Shown here piece after piece: positions 8,246 to 16,688 of a DNA stretch of 64,000 bases; position 1 is the first letter of the stretch, and every line of letters begins with the position of its first letter. This DNA is from Caldora sp965222765 (lineage in GTDB: Bacteria; Cyanobacteriota; Cyanobacteriia; Cyanobacteriales; Coleofasciculaceae): contig CBDCVG010000041.1 of the NCBI GenBank assembly GCA_965222765.1, positions 224,613 to 288,612 of the forward strand, in the 5' to 3' direction. The notes below the pieces were generated by a model that was not told the origin of the DNA, did no database searches, and saw only the letters and a program-made list of their open reading frames with translations. The position numbers were made by a program, and so were the translations under genes.

Positions 8246-8360
8246 AGAACTTATGCACTCAACTGTCATCCTAAGATGATAGTGAAGCATCTGAGCCGTC
8301 TGGGAGATCCTTCGCTATCGCTCAGGATGACATAATGGCGTTACGGTGCGTAAGTCCTAC
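8246..8360. mobile_element. Hairpin element with GAACTTATGCAC / GTGCGTAAGTCC ends
   Basis: Long imperfect inverted repeat. The left end AGAACTTATGCACTCA pairs with GGTGCGTAAGTCCT at the right, and the centre holds CTGGGAGATCCTTCGCTATC and GCTCAGGATGACA. Sister copies: 18583-18664 (right half), 32456-32566 (complete) and the core hairpin at 50022-50065. It is non-coding and MITE-like. Confidence 0.75.
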
Positions 8361-8420
8361 TAATATCAAATCGGCTAATATTTGCTACAGATGAGAGCAA
8401 TTTACTGGCACATTTCAGCT

Positions 8421-8858
8421 TCACTCACCACAGATTTGGACAAAAACGGTTCTTGTTCGAGGGCCATCCAAATCAAAAAATAGGACTGATTGCCAAGTAC
8501 CTAAAGCTAACTTACCATCAACAACAGGAATCACTTCACTAGTACTCAGCATCATCGCCATGAGGTGAGAGTGAGCGTTCATCGGTTCATCAGGGGGAAC
8601 ATCTCTGAGATGTAGGTCATTATGCAAGTATTTCTCTGATTCTGGAGCTAACTTAGAAAGATGTACTTTGATATCTGCTAGTAATCTTTCTTCATATTCA
8701 TTAATTGCCAAGGCGGTGGTGGTATGTCGGGAAAAAACTAGAACTTGACCATTTTTGATCTTAGTTTCCCCCAACAGCTTCTCAATGTCAGGGGTAAGGT
8801 TATAAATGCTAATTCCCTTTTCTGTTTCTAGTTCAACTATCTGATTGATGATCGACAT
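8421..8858 (-). CDS. YjbQ/UPF0047 family protein
   Basis: 145 residues, the usual length of this small family. Diagnostic blocks are VFSRHTTTALAINEYE, HNDLHLRDVPPDEPMNAHSHL and the C-terminal LGTWQSVLFFDLDGPRTRTV. The conserved histidines (SRHTT and NAHSHL) form the presumed metal or active site. The family is annotated as secondary thiamine-phosphate synthase or phosphatase-like. The physiological substrate in cyanobacteria is not settled. Confidence 0.92.
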   Translation of the reverse strand: MSIINQIVELETEKGISIYNLTPDIEKLLGETKIKNGQVLVFSRHTTTALAINEYEERLLADIKVHLSKLAPESEKYLHNDLHLRDVPPDEPMNAHSHLMAMMLSTSEVIPVVDGKLALGTWQSVLFFDLDGPRTRTVFVQICGE

Positions 8859-8864
8859 AGGTTC

Positions 8865-8972
8865 GTACCGCTGCGCGGAATTAAGAATTAAGAATTAAGA
8901 ATTAAGAATGCTTATAGAGTAAGGATTCTATCGATATCAAACTGGTGGGTTATTTCCGCTACGCGGCACTAG
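8865..8972. mobile_element. MITE-like element with CTAGTACCGCTGCGCGGAA-type ends and GAATTAA heptamers
   Basis: Begins GTACCGCTGCGCGGAA, continues with tandem GAATTAA units, then ATGCTTATAGAGTAAGGATTC and ends near CGCGGCACTAG. A second full copy is at 52056-52166, an inverted half copy at 33690-33757 and a fragment near 49996-50025. Confidence 0.75.
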
Positions 8973-9145
8973 ACTCCTTGCAAAAATACTTGATTTTTAT
9001 GTTGTCCCAAGAGGAAACATCTAGTGAGATGCAGCTATCTACCCTTCGGAAACGCTGTAGGCTAATACTCCACTTTACAATTAAAGGTGTTCCTTTCCCT
9101 CTTTCCCTTTACCGGTCAATTGAAAATTGACTAAGTACTAGTACT

Positions 9146-10615
9146 ATGCGCTATTTACCTTTACTATTATTGCTCTCTTTCTCCCTATCCCTTTCTCTGC
9201 TACCAACATCAGCAGCTGAACCTCCAAATATTCTAGAGCGTAGGCGTTCTGCTAGTGCTTTTTGGCCTCGAGCAGAATACCTGGTACAACAGCAGCTGAA
9301 TTTAATTCAACGGATTAATAAAGCACTTGCAAGTCCAGATTTAAACCGAGTGCAAGGAGCGCAGGGACAATTATTCGTGCAGGAGAGAAGGGTTAAAAGG
9401 TTTCTGAAAAGTCAATACAGGATTCCTGAGCTCCTTTGTACGAATAGCCAAGAAGACACAACTATTGTTACTGAATTGAATGCCTCCCAGAGAAAAATTT
9501 ACTGTGCCCTTTATGGATCGATGCAACAGCTACAATCGATGGATGCCCTACTAGAGCATCGTTTACCTATGTTAGTGGGTTTAAGGACACCTGAACTTCT
9601 ACCATCAGGCAGAATTTCTCTCCTCAATAGACAACAGACAGTAATACCAAGATTTTCGCCAGTACCAGATTTTCCAGATCCAGAACCACCAGTGCTTGAT
9701 GTTCCAGCAAAAAGACCATTGTCAGGATATCAGCCCCCATTCCAACCTGCGATCGCTCCTTCTCGGGAAGCTAATGTTATCCTCTCAGCAGCACGGAAAC
9801 CATTATTATCCTCACTAGACGCTTTTCCCTCATCTGCTCAGATTATTGATCCAGCAATAGCAACACAAATAGCGGATCGCGGGGATTATGCTCTTTGGGC
9901 TACCGATGTCCAGAAGCATTCTAATTTCCTGGCTCTACCGGATACTGGTATTGCCCGGGTGTTGCCTGCGGAAAGCTACCGCCTGGATCCCAATCAGTTA
10001 CGCAACCGCATACGACCTACGGTAGCAGAGAGATTTCCCTTCGTACCCTTGCTAAAAAGCAACAGTGGCTATGCTCCCCGCTTGGCGCTTGAGGTTGAAG
10101 ACGGAAATTTCCAGATTCCGATGCCAGGCATGGATTATGGTTTCTTGGTGAATTTAGGTGATGTTCCCTTAGAAGAGCTAGAAGTTAACCAGCAAAATAC
10201 CTCTATTCTCTCTTCTAAACAAGCAAAACTTTTCCTCAACTATGTACCTCCCAATCACTTGGAAGACTTGCAAGCAGAACAGCGGCGCTTCCTCACTACT
10301 AAGATTGGGGCTGGTTTTATCCCCTCTTTAACCACACCAGCTTCCAATCAAGCTCCGGTGGTACTCAAAAATACCTATTTGCTGAGATTAGTCCAGTTTC
10401 AGGTGCCAGAAGTCCTACTCACTGGCGAACCAATTACCAGAAGTGAGCGCCGCTACCTCAACCTAATTCTGGATACTCCTAGTAGTGATGTACTGGTAGC
10501 TTTTCGACCAGTTCAACAGCGTTTTGATGGTAGTTATATAGTTCTCTGGCGTGTTTTAGATCAATTTCCCGAACCCCAAATTGTGGATTTACACAAATAC
10601 GTCGAACTAGATTGA
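9146..10615 (+). CDS. Secreted/periplasmic protein of unknown function
   Basis: 489 residues with a clear signal peptide (MRYLPLLLLLSFSLSLSLLP, cleavage probably after TSAA). The mature part has no recognised domain. An N-terminal helical region (YLVQQQLNLIQRINKAL) is followed by a proline-rich segment around residues 170-210 and a mixed alpha/beta C-terminus ending DQFPEPQIVDLHKYVELD. There are no further membrane segments. The gene is convergent with the DUF423 gene, with a strong inverted repeat between them. It may be cyanobacteria-specific; no function is proposed. Confidence 0.75.
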   Translation: MRYLPLLLLLSFSLSLSLLPTSAAEPPNILERRRSASAFWPRAEYLVQQQLNLIQRINKALASPDLNRVQGAQGQLFVQERRVKRFLKSQYRIPELLCTNSQEDTTIVTELNASQRKIYCALYGSMQQLQSMDALLEHRLPMLVGLRTPELLPSGRISLLNRQQTVIPRFSPVPDFPDPEPPVLDVPAKRPLSGYQPPFQPAIAPSREANVILSAARKPLLSSLDAFPSSAQIIDPAIATQIADRGDYALWATDVQKHSNFLALPDTGIARVLPAESYRLDPNQLRNRIRPTVAERFPFVPLLKSNSGYAPRLALEVEDGNFQIPMPGMDYGFLVNLGDVPLEELEVNQQNTSILSSKQAKLFLNYVPPNHLEDLQAEQRRFLTTKIGAGFIPSLTTPASNQAPVVLKNTYLLRLVQFQVPEVLLTGEPITRSERRYLNLILDTPSSDVLVAFRPVQQRFDGSYIVLWRVLDQFPEPQIVDLHKYVELD

Positions 10616-10623
10616 TACCAATT

Positions 10624-10678
10624 AGTTGTTAGTTGTTTGTTATTTGTTATTTGATTTCTTGACAAACAACTAACAACT
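10624..10678. terminator. Inverted repeat between convergent genes
   Basis: AGTTGTTAGTTGTTTGT at 10624-10640 pairs perfectly with ACAAACAACTAACAACT at 10662-10678. The 17-bp arms are built from heptamer-type units and could act as a bidirectional terminator between the secreted-protein gene and DUF423. Confidence 0.55.
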
Positions 10679-10719
10679 TGCTAACATCAAATCCCCCGTG
10701 CTGTCTTCCGGCGGATGAG

Positions 10720-11097
10720 TTAATTGAAATTCCATGCAGCGATCGCAATACATCCCCAACCTACCAGAAATGCAACTCCTCCCAAAGGTGTAATTGCCCC
10801 CAACCACTTAACTCCACTGAAACTCAGGGCGTACAAACTGCCGGAAAAAATAGCAATTCCGGCGATAAAAGCCCAACCAGCAACAATTAATGGCGTCTGT
10901 TCTGTTTCGGCACGGCTTAACAGCAATGCGACTAATAGCAATGCCAGAGCATGATACATCTGGTATTTAACACCAGTCTCAAAAATTTCTAGAGCACGTT
11001 CAGTTAGTTGTTCCTTCAAGGCATGACTAGCAAAAGCACCGGCAGCTACAGCTAAACCTGCCAGAATTGCTGCTACACCCATAAAAATTTGCATCAT
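10720..11097 (-). CDS. DUF423 (YwdK-type) membrane protein
   Basis: 125 residues with four hydrophobic segments. The signature N-terminus (GVAAILAGLAVAAGAFASHA) is followed by VKYQMYHALALLLVALLL, IAGIAIFSGSLYALSFSGV and ITPLGGVAFLVGWGCIAIAA. These match DUF423, a small inner-membrane family of unknown function. Length is normal and the start is the first of two consecutive ATGs. Confidence 0.92.
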   Translation of the reverse strand: MMQIFMGVAAILAGLAVAAGAFASHALKEQLTERALEIFETGVKYQMYHALALLLVALLLSRAETEQTPLIVAGWAFIAGIAIFSGSLYALSFSGVKWLGAITPLGGVAFLVGWGCIAIAAWNFN

Positions 11098-11344
11098 CAG
11101 TCAGTTTTGTAAGGACTATATACAGCATGGTAAACTATACAAAACTGGCAGATGAAGCGTTTCAACCTTTTGCTGCCCATAAAATGCATCTAGTTAGGTC
11201 AACTGAGATGATTGACAGTTGGGCTGATTTTCCTAGTGAGTTATAGGAGGAAAACACAACCCTCAATCTCTAGTCAAGTCGTACTACACCAGCAGTATTA
11301 CTATCTCACAACCTTATGTAAGAAAATGCCAAATTAACTAGTTA

Positions 11345-11647
11345 ATGCAAAGACTCCTAGCAGAGTTAGAACGAGCACTTAATGTACAACAAATAAGTTT
11401 GATTTATAGACAACAGCAAGGCTATCGACAGGCTTTACTTCTGATGGATTTGTGGATTCGTCAATGTTCCAGTTCAAAATTATCCCAAGTTACTGGATAC
11501 ATCGGCAAGCAAGAAATCCCCATTCCCAAATCTGCAAGCTATCGGATTCATCTGTGGCGACAATTCCAACTCCCAAATCGCAAATCGCATGATTACTTCA
11601 CTGATTGTTTTATTACTTGGACTAGTGCTGTTGGTAGCAGGTGCTGA
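11345..11647 (+). CDS. Small hypothetical ORF upstream of the antiporter
   Basis: 100 codons from ATG, with an N-terminal half that looks protein-like (MQRLLAELERALNVQQISLI, then YRQALLLMDLWIRQC). The last 19 codons overlap the start of the antiporter in another frame. No family is recognised. It may be a short upstream gene or chance. Confidence 0.3.
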   Translation: MQRLLAELERALNVQQISLIYRQQQGYRQALLLMDLWIRQCSSSKLSQVTGYIGKQEIPIPKSASYRIHLWRQFQLPNRKSHDYFTDCFITWTSAVGSRC

Positions 11648-12701
11648 GGCGTTAGTGCGGGGAGCATCGCAATTTGCAGCTCTACTGGGACTCTCACCCT
11701 TACTTATTGGTTTGACTATTGTAGCTTACGGCACTTCTTCACCGGAATTAGCTGTCGGACTGCATTCTAGTATGGCAGGTCAAAGTGATATTGCGTTAGG
11801 CAATGTGATCGGCAGCAATATTTGTAATATTTTGTTAATTCTTGGTTTGTCTGCCATGATTTCCCCCCTGAGAGTTTCTTCTCAGTTAATTCGGTTAGAT
11901 GTGCCGCTAATGATTGGGGTATCGGTACTGATGTTTTTTTTCGGACTTGATGGCACAATTGGCAGATCTGATGGCGTTATCTTATTCCTCGGCGGTGTGC
12001 TCTATACTGTATTTTTGATTTACCAAAGCTACAAAGAGAAAAATCCAGAGGTTCAAGATGAATATACCAAGGAATATGGTACAAGCGGCAGTATGTCGTG
12101 GCAACAAGGGCTACTCAACTTTGCACTACTCTTAGGTGGCTTCGCTTTATTGCTCGTAGGTTCACGCTTGTTGGTAACAAATGCAACGAAGATTGCTCAA
12201 GCAATGGGAATAAGCCAATTGGTAATTGGGCTAACTATTATTGCTTTGGGAACATCTTTACCGGAACTTGCTACTTCTGTCGTTGCTAGTATCCGTGGTG
12301 AACAGGATATTGCTGTTGGCAATGTGGTAGGTAGTAACATTTTTAACATTCTCGCAGTATTGGGGTTGTGTGCTGCGATCGCACCTGGGGGTATCAACCT
12401 CTCATCAGCAGCTCTGCGACTTGATATCCCTGTAATGATTGCTGTGGCGATCGCTTGTTTGCCAATTTTTTTCACTGACAATATTGTTTCCCGCTGGGAA
12501 GGACTGCTATTTTTAAGCTACTTTATCGCCTATACTACTTACCTGATTTTGGATTCGACACAACACCAGAGTCTACAGTGGTTCAACTCAGTGGTGATGA
12601 TATTTGTTGTTCCCCTTACTGTCTTAACTTTGTTAATCATTACCTGGCGTGGGTTGCAAGCTAGACGTAAGAGACTTCCACATGCTGAAGGCAGGGAGTA
12701 G
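11589..12701 (+). CDS. Calcium/sodium (cation) antiporter, CaCA superfamily, YrbG-like
   Basis: 370 residues with about ten transmembrane segments arranged as two homologous halves. The alpha-repeats are clear: GTSSPELAVGLHSS with GNVIGSNICNILLILG in the first half, and ALGTSLPELATSVVAS with GNVVGSNIFNILAVLG in the second. The acidic residues of the two PEL motifs bind Ca2+ in this superfamily. It should exchange Ca2+ or another cation for Na+ or H+ across the cytoplasmic membrane. The stop is TAG in a heptamer-rich spacer. Confidence 0.93.
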   Translation: MITSLIVLLLGLVLLVAGAEALVRGASQFAALLGLSPLLIGLTIVAYGTSSPELAVGLHSSMAGQSDIALGNVIGSNICNILLILGLSAMISPLRVSSQLIRLDVPLMIGVSVLMFFFGLDGTIGRSDGVILFLGGVLYTVFLIYQSYKEKNPEVQDEYTKEYGTSGSMSWQQGLLNFALLLGGFALLLVGSRLLVTNATKIAQAMGISQLVIGLTIIALGTSLPELATSVVASIRGEQDIAVGNVVGSNIFNILAVLGLCAAIAPGGINLSSAALRLDIPVMIAVAIACLPIFFTDNIVSRWEGLLFLSYFIAYTTYLILDSTQHQSLQWFNSVVMIFVVPLTVLTLLIITWRGLQARRKRLPHAEGRE

Positions 12702-12872
12702 GGACTCCAGAGCTGGGGAAGAAAAATATTTGACCAAGTGTTCCAGAATATCTTATAGTAAAAACTAAGGATCAAAAACACTAAGAGGTAGGAGATTCTT
12801 TTATTTTTCTGTGATCATCTTTCTTGTGCAGCAGCTTGTTGATAAAGTTAGTGCTAATCTAAGGTGCATACT

Positions 12873-13790
12873 ATGACCAGAGCAAGAGACAAGATAACAA
12901 CCATGCCACGACTGAATTTGATTGCTCATGACGAAGTTGGGGGAGTAGTAGCCCCACAAAAACAGTTCCCCTACAACTTTAATGAGACCGAACCCAAAAC
13001 ACAGTATCAGCAGGATGAGGAATCAGACCAATTGACAACGGTAACATTAGAGAAATATGAGCTGGATCTTGAGGTAATAAACCAGCAATTGGAAGACAGC
13101 ACTGCTCCCCAGATTATCGAGTATGCAGCACAGATGTTTGGGAATGGCTTGGTTATGAGTACCAGTTTTGGTATTCAGTCTGCAGTCATGCTCCACATGG
13201 TTACCCGCATCATCCCTGAAATTCCGGTGATTTGGATCGATACTGGCTATCTACCACCGGAGACGTATAGATTTGCCCAACAGTTAACCGAACAGCTAAA
13301 GCTGAATCTGAAGGTATACCAGTCCCCCATCAGTCCAGCACGAATGGAAGCATTGTACGGTCGTCTTTGGGAGCAGAATGACGTTGAGGCTTTCAACCGC
13401 TACGATCAAATGCGCAAGGTTGAACCGATGCAGCGTGCTTTAGGAGAACTAAAGGCTACAGCTTGGCTAGCAGGTTTACGTAAGGCTCAAACTAACCACC
13501 GCAAGAGTTTACGGGTGATTAACCAACAGGAAGAGCTGTATAAACTGTTGCCGATTCTCCCATGGACTGCAAAAGATGTCTACGAATACCTACAGACCCA
13601 TGACTTACCCTATCACCCATTTTTTGATTTAGGGTACACTACAGTTGGCGATTGGCACTCCAGCCGACCACTTACTTTAGAAGATGAACACGAGCGTGAC
13701 ACTCGTTTTAATGGTCTTAAACAGGAGTGTGGCTTGCACCTACCACAGACTGTTGGTGAAGCGGAGAGCCTAGACTCAAGTTCGCTTTAA
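12873..13790 (+). CDS. cysH: Phosphoadenylyl-sulfate (PAPS) reductase
   Basis: About 305 residues from ATG 12873; an in-frame GTG lies at 12864 and an ATG at 12903. The adenylyl-sulfate-binding loop reads MSTSFGIQSAVMLHM and is followed by IPVIWIDTGYLPPETY. The C-terminal active-site motif ERDTRFNGLKQECGLH supplies the single catalytic cysteine. The paired cysteines of iron-sulfur APS reductases are absent, which favours thioredoxin-dependent PAPS reduction to sulfite in assimilatory sulfate reduction. The N-terminal about 65 residues are a low-conservation extension. Confidence 0.93.
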   Translation: MTRARDKITTMPRLNLIAHDEVGGVVAPQKQFPYNFNETEPKTQYQQDEESDQLTTVTLEKYELDLEVINQQLEDSTAPQIIEYAAQMFGNGLVMSTSFGIQSAVMLHMVTRIIPEIPVIWIDTGYLPPETYRFAQQLTEQLKLNLKVYQSPISPARMEALYGRLWEQNDVEAFNRYDQMRKVEPMQRALGELKATAWLAGLRKAQTNHRKSLRVINQQEELYKLLPILPWTAKDVYEYLQTHDLPYHPFFDLGYTTVGDWHSSRPLTLEDEHERDTRFNGLKQECGLHLPQTVGEAESLDSSSL

Positions 13791-13864
13791 TTTTTTAGTT
13801 CAAGCTCTGTTCTTTTAGACGCTAAGTAACTGGGTGATTTGTGGAAATGAAAATACCAATTAAC

Positions 13865-13890
13865 GGTGTGTTACGCTTCGCTAACACACC
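13865..13890. repeat. Palindrome GGTGTGTTACGC...ACACACC
   Basis: A short inverted repeat (GGTGTGTTACGC, then GCTAACACACC) of a widespread cyanobacterial type. It lies between the converging cysH and response-regulator genes, where it could help termination. Confidence 0.55.
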
Positions 13891-13940
13891 CTACGGTAGC
13901 TAAATTCTTTACCAGAAATTGCCCTGAAGAATACTTCTAC

Positions 13941-14624
13941 TCAATTCGTCAAGCCATGTTCAAGAGCATAGCGTACCAACTCGGTGCGGCTATTGGTTCC
14001 AGTTTTGCTAAACAAGCGGCTGACATACTTTTCAACATTGCGGACACTGGTTTCCAGGCGTCGGGCAATTTCTTTATTCATTAGTCCTTGAGCAACCAAA
14101 TCTAAAACACTCTGCTCTCGTGGTGTTAGATCAATGCGGATTGGTGGAGGTGTTTGAGTAATGCCAGTACGCTGATCTAGCATCCCTCGGATTTCGGCAA
14201 TCTGTCGCGCGATCGCTTCAAGTTCTGTACTGCTATTATCTCCCGCTTTGGCGGTGCGACGCTCCAACAAATTCTCAACAATCGCCACTAACTCATCTGG
14301 ATCAAAAGGCTTTGGCAGGTAAGCATCACAACCCGCTTGATAGCCTTGAATACGATCTGTCGTCATTCCACGAGCCGTGAGAAAGACAACTGGCAATGAC
14401 TTAAAGCGAGGATCTTCCCGGAGTTGCTCCAGGAACTGATACCCATCGACTTGAGGCATCATGATGTCAGAAATTACTAGGTCAGGTGTTCTGGTCTGCA
14501 ACATTTGCCAAGCATCACCAGCGTTACTGGCAGCTTGTACAGTAAATCCATGTTCTTGCAAATAGTCTTGAACTGCTTCACGTAATCCTGGTTCGTCGTC
14601 TACTAGTAACAGTTGTGCTGACAT
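13941..14624 (-). CDS. NarL/LuxR-type response regulator, Rre1/Ycf29-like
   Basis: 227 residues. The N-terminal receiver (residues 1-120) has acidic DDEPG, phospho-acceptor Asp in LVISDIMMPQVDGYQF, the Thr in VVFLTARG and Lys in YLPKPFDPDEL. The C-terminal LuxR-type HTH (residues about 162-225) reads LTPREQSVLDLVAQGLMNKEIARRLETS in two blocks, ending with TGTNSRTELVRYALEHGL. This pattern matches the conserved cyanobacterial Rre1/plastid Ycf29 regulator, which works with a histidine kinase in stress and heat responses. No sensor kinase is adjacent. Confidence 0.8.
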   Translation of the reverse strand: MSAQLLLVDDEPGLREAVQDYLQEHGFTVQAASNAGDAWQMLQTRTPDLVISDIMMPQVDGYQFLEQLREDPRFKSLPVVFLTARGMTTDRIQGYQAGCDAYLPKPFDPDELVAIVENLLERRTAKAGDNSSTELEAIARQIAEIRGMLDQRTGITQTPPPIRIDLTPREQSVLDLVAQGLMNKEIARRLETSVRNVEKYVSRLFSKTGTNSRTELVRYALEHGLTN

Positions 14625-14841
14625 CTATCTTTCCTTGCTTCCTTAGTCACTCACTCTTTCAATTTAACGAAAATTTTAGGATTTATAATGAGCAATGAGT
14701 GTTGAGATTAAAAATTACATTACCTAACAGCTAATACTTTTCCTTTTCCAACTTAATGTCGGCAGGGGTCACCCGTTATAGCCGCATAGGCTTAACGGGC
14801 GGGGAATGCTGACCGACAAAGAAATTGAGCGGAGCGAATCA

Positions 14842-15252
14842 TCATTTCGGGGTTACTTGTTGCTCGACATACTTTTTAAGCTGCTCGACTGTTACACCCC
14901 CACAGCTAGCAACAAAGTATGAACCAGTCCAGAATACTGGTTTCTTGTAGATTTGATTCAAATACTCCTTAAATTCTTTACGAATTAAGCGACTAGAAAC
15001 CGTTTTTAGATTAGCGATAAACTTGCTTAGTTGAACTTGCGGATGATAACGAATTAATAAGTGTACATGGTCTGTTTCTCCATTAAACTCTAACAAAGAA
15101 GATTCCCATTTTGAGCAAGCTTCATCAAAGATACTAGCAAGTCGTTGATGGATGTCTTTGTTGATCACCTTCTTGCGGTACTTGGTTACAAATACTATGT
15201 GAGCGGTAAGCAAATATACAGACCTAAATCCCTTGTCATAAGATGTTGTCAT
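14842..15252 (-). CDS. tnpA: IS200/IS605 transposase TnpA (Y1 HUH)
   Basis: 136 residues, full length for TnpA. The HUH metal-binding motif is GETDHVHLLIRY near residue 60. The catalytic tyrosine is in the C-terminal helix EQLKKYVEQQ. It would excise and insert the element as single-stranded DNA, recognising the subterminal hairpins. It starts at ATG 15252 and overlaps the upstream open region of tnpB. Confidence 0.95.
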   Translation of the reverse strand: MTTSYDKGFRSVYLLTAHIVFVTKYRKKVINKDIHQRLASIFDEACSKWESSLLEFNGETDHVHLLIRYHPQVQLSKFIANLKTVSSRLIRKEFKEYLNQIYKKPVFWTGSYFVASCGGVTVEQLKKYVEQQVTPK

Positions 15253-15281
15253 ATCAGGCGGTAAGTTGTAAAATCATAACT

Positions 15282-16541
15282 ATGATTCTAACCTACTGCT
15301 ACCGAATTAAACCCAGCGCCGAACAAGAAGCAATCATGCTTCATACATTAGAATTGCTTCGGAGGCATTGGAATTACGCACTCGGTCAGAGGTTAGATTG
15401 GTTGAGAAGAACTCGTTGTCGGATTGACCGTTGTAGTCTGATTTCTGAACCGATTGGAGAAATACCAGGAAAAGTTAACTACTACACACAACAATCAGCT
15501 CTTAAAGAAACAAAGAAACTTTTTTCTGACTACCAAAATATCTGGTCAGAATCTCAACAAGTAAATCTGCAAAGATTAAACAAAGCTTGGGAGCGCTGGC
15601 TAATTCCGGATAAGTCTGGTAAACGCGGTGGACGCCCACGGTTCAAAAAAGCAGGTACACTTCGCTCATTTGTTTATCCTAGAGTTAACTGTAAACGAGC
15701 TGGTGCGCACATCAACAATGGGATACTGAAACTATCAAAGATAGGGGAGATACCTGTAATCATGCATCGCCCTATTCCAGATGGTTTTACTCTTCATACT
15801 TGCACCATAGTTCACAAAGCTGATGGCTGGTACTGTTGCCTTTCGATGCAAGATGAAACTGTGCCTGAAGCCATGCAATTAGGTGAAGTAAAAAGCGCAG
15901 TTGGTGTTGATGTCGGATTGAAAGAGTTTCTGACAACCTCGGATGGCGAAACAGTTCCAATTCAGCAAACCTATCGTAAAACTCAATCTCATCTAGCTCG
16001 TCAGCAGCGCAAATTAGCGCGTAAAAAAGCAGGTTCAAAACGAGCTGAAAAACAGAAGAACTTCATTGCCAGAATTCACCAGCGTATTGAGAGAATCAGA
16101 AAAAACTTTCACTACAACACAGCTCACAAACTGGTCAAACAGTATGACTTAATTGCTGTAGAAGATTTGAATATTAGAGGACTGGCTCGTACCAGATTGA
16201 GCAAATCAATTTTGGATGCAGCTTGGGGAAAATTCATTACCATCTTGGAAGCAGTGGCGGTCAAACGCGGCGTCCGAGTTGTTGAAGTGAACCCTAACAA
16301 CACATCACAAAATTGCTCAAACTGTGGAGCGAAAGTACCGAAAACTTTGTCTGTTCGGTTACATGAATGCCACAAATGTGGCATCACCTTAGACAGAGAT
16401 GAAAATGCAGCTCGGAATATTTTAGACCGAGCATTAAGCGAGGTGGGACTCATCTTGCCTGCGCGTGGAGGCTTAGTCGATAGACAGCCTGGGAAGCGCG
16501 AAGCTACAAGTAGAGAGTGGGTTCAACTGTCTCTATTCTAG
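15282..16541 (+). CDS. tnpB: TnpB RNA-guided nuclease (IS605 OrfB)
   Basis: About 419 residues from ATG 15282 (MILTYCYRIKPSAEQEAI). The RuvC-like catalytic acids are in GVDVGLKEFLTTSDG, LIAVEDLNIRGLART and the final LDRDENAARNILD. A zinc finger of the CSNCG...CHKCG type sits between the last two. All elements needed for nuclease activity are present. TnpB proteins use an omega/reRNA from the element's right end to cut the vacated site and promote retention. TAG stop is followed by the right-end hairpin. Confidence 0.94.
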   Translation: MILTYCYRIKPSAEQEAIMLHTLELLRRHWNYALGQRLDWLRRTRCRIDRCSLISEPIGEIPGKVNYYTQQSALKETKKLFSDYQNIWSESQQVNLQRLNKAWERWLIPDKSGKRGGRPRFKKAGTLRSFVYPRVNCKRAGAHINNGILKLSKIGEIPVIMHRPIPDGFTLHTCTIVHKADGWYCCLSMQDETVPEAMQLGEVKSAVGVDVGLKEFLTTSDGETVPIQQTYRKTQSHLARQQRKLARKKAGSKRAEKQKNFIARIHQRIERIRKNFHYNTAHKLVKQYDLIAVEDLNIRGLARTRLSKSILDAAWGKFITILEAVAVKRGVRVVEVNPNNTSQNCSNCGAKVPKTLSVRLHECHKCGITLDRDENAARNILDRALSEVGLILPARGGLVDRQPGKREATSREWVQLSLF

Positions 16542-16605
16542 AAGCCCCCGTTATACCCGCAAGGGTTAACGGTGGGAGAACGTCACATAAAACAAGTCTA
16601 CTTCG
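16440..16605 (+). ncRNA. Predicted omega/reRNA of TnpB (right end plus flank)
   Basis: Placement follows known TnpB biology rather than a covariance hit. The guide RNA normally spans the tnpB 3' end and the right-end hairpin (CCCCGTTATACCC/GGGTTAACGG) and takes its guide from the flank directly after the element, here starting at 16586 with CATAAAACAAGTC. Exact ends are not visible. Confidence 0.35.
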
Positions 16606-16688
16606 ACATTACCCCCTGTATCCAAGATGACAGTTACCAGGGCTGTTGTGCCAAGATCAACTAAAGTAGGTCTGTAGCAGCAGCATTA

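Larger units (their letters stand above)
14752..16585. mobile_element. Complete IS200/IS605-family element (IS605 layout)
   Basis: tnpA and tnpB are divergent, as in IS605. The left end (CTTAATGTCGGCAG, 14752) carries a subterminal hairpin CCCGTTATAGCC...GGCTTAACGGG. The right end carries CCCCGTTATACCC...GGGTTAACGGTGGG and stops near GTCA at 16585. The same end sequences flank the second element at 52600-54300, which is how the boundaries were set. Both ORFs look intact. Confidence 0.85.

Noticed and set aside
11345..11588. Small ORF before the antiporter as a confident gene
   Set aside because: It overlaps the antiporter and has no known family; kept only at low confidence.
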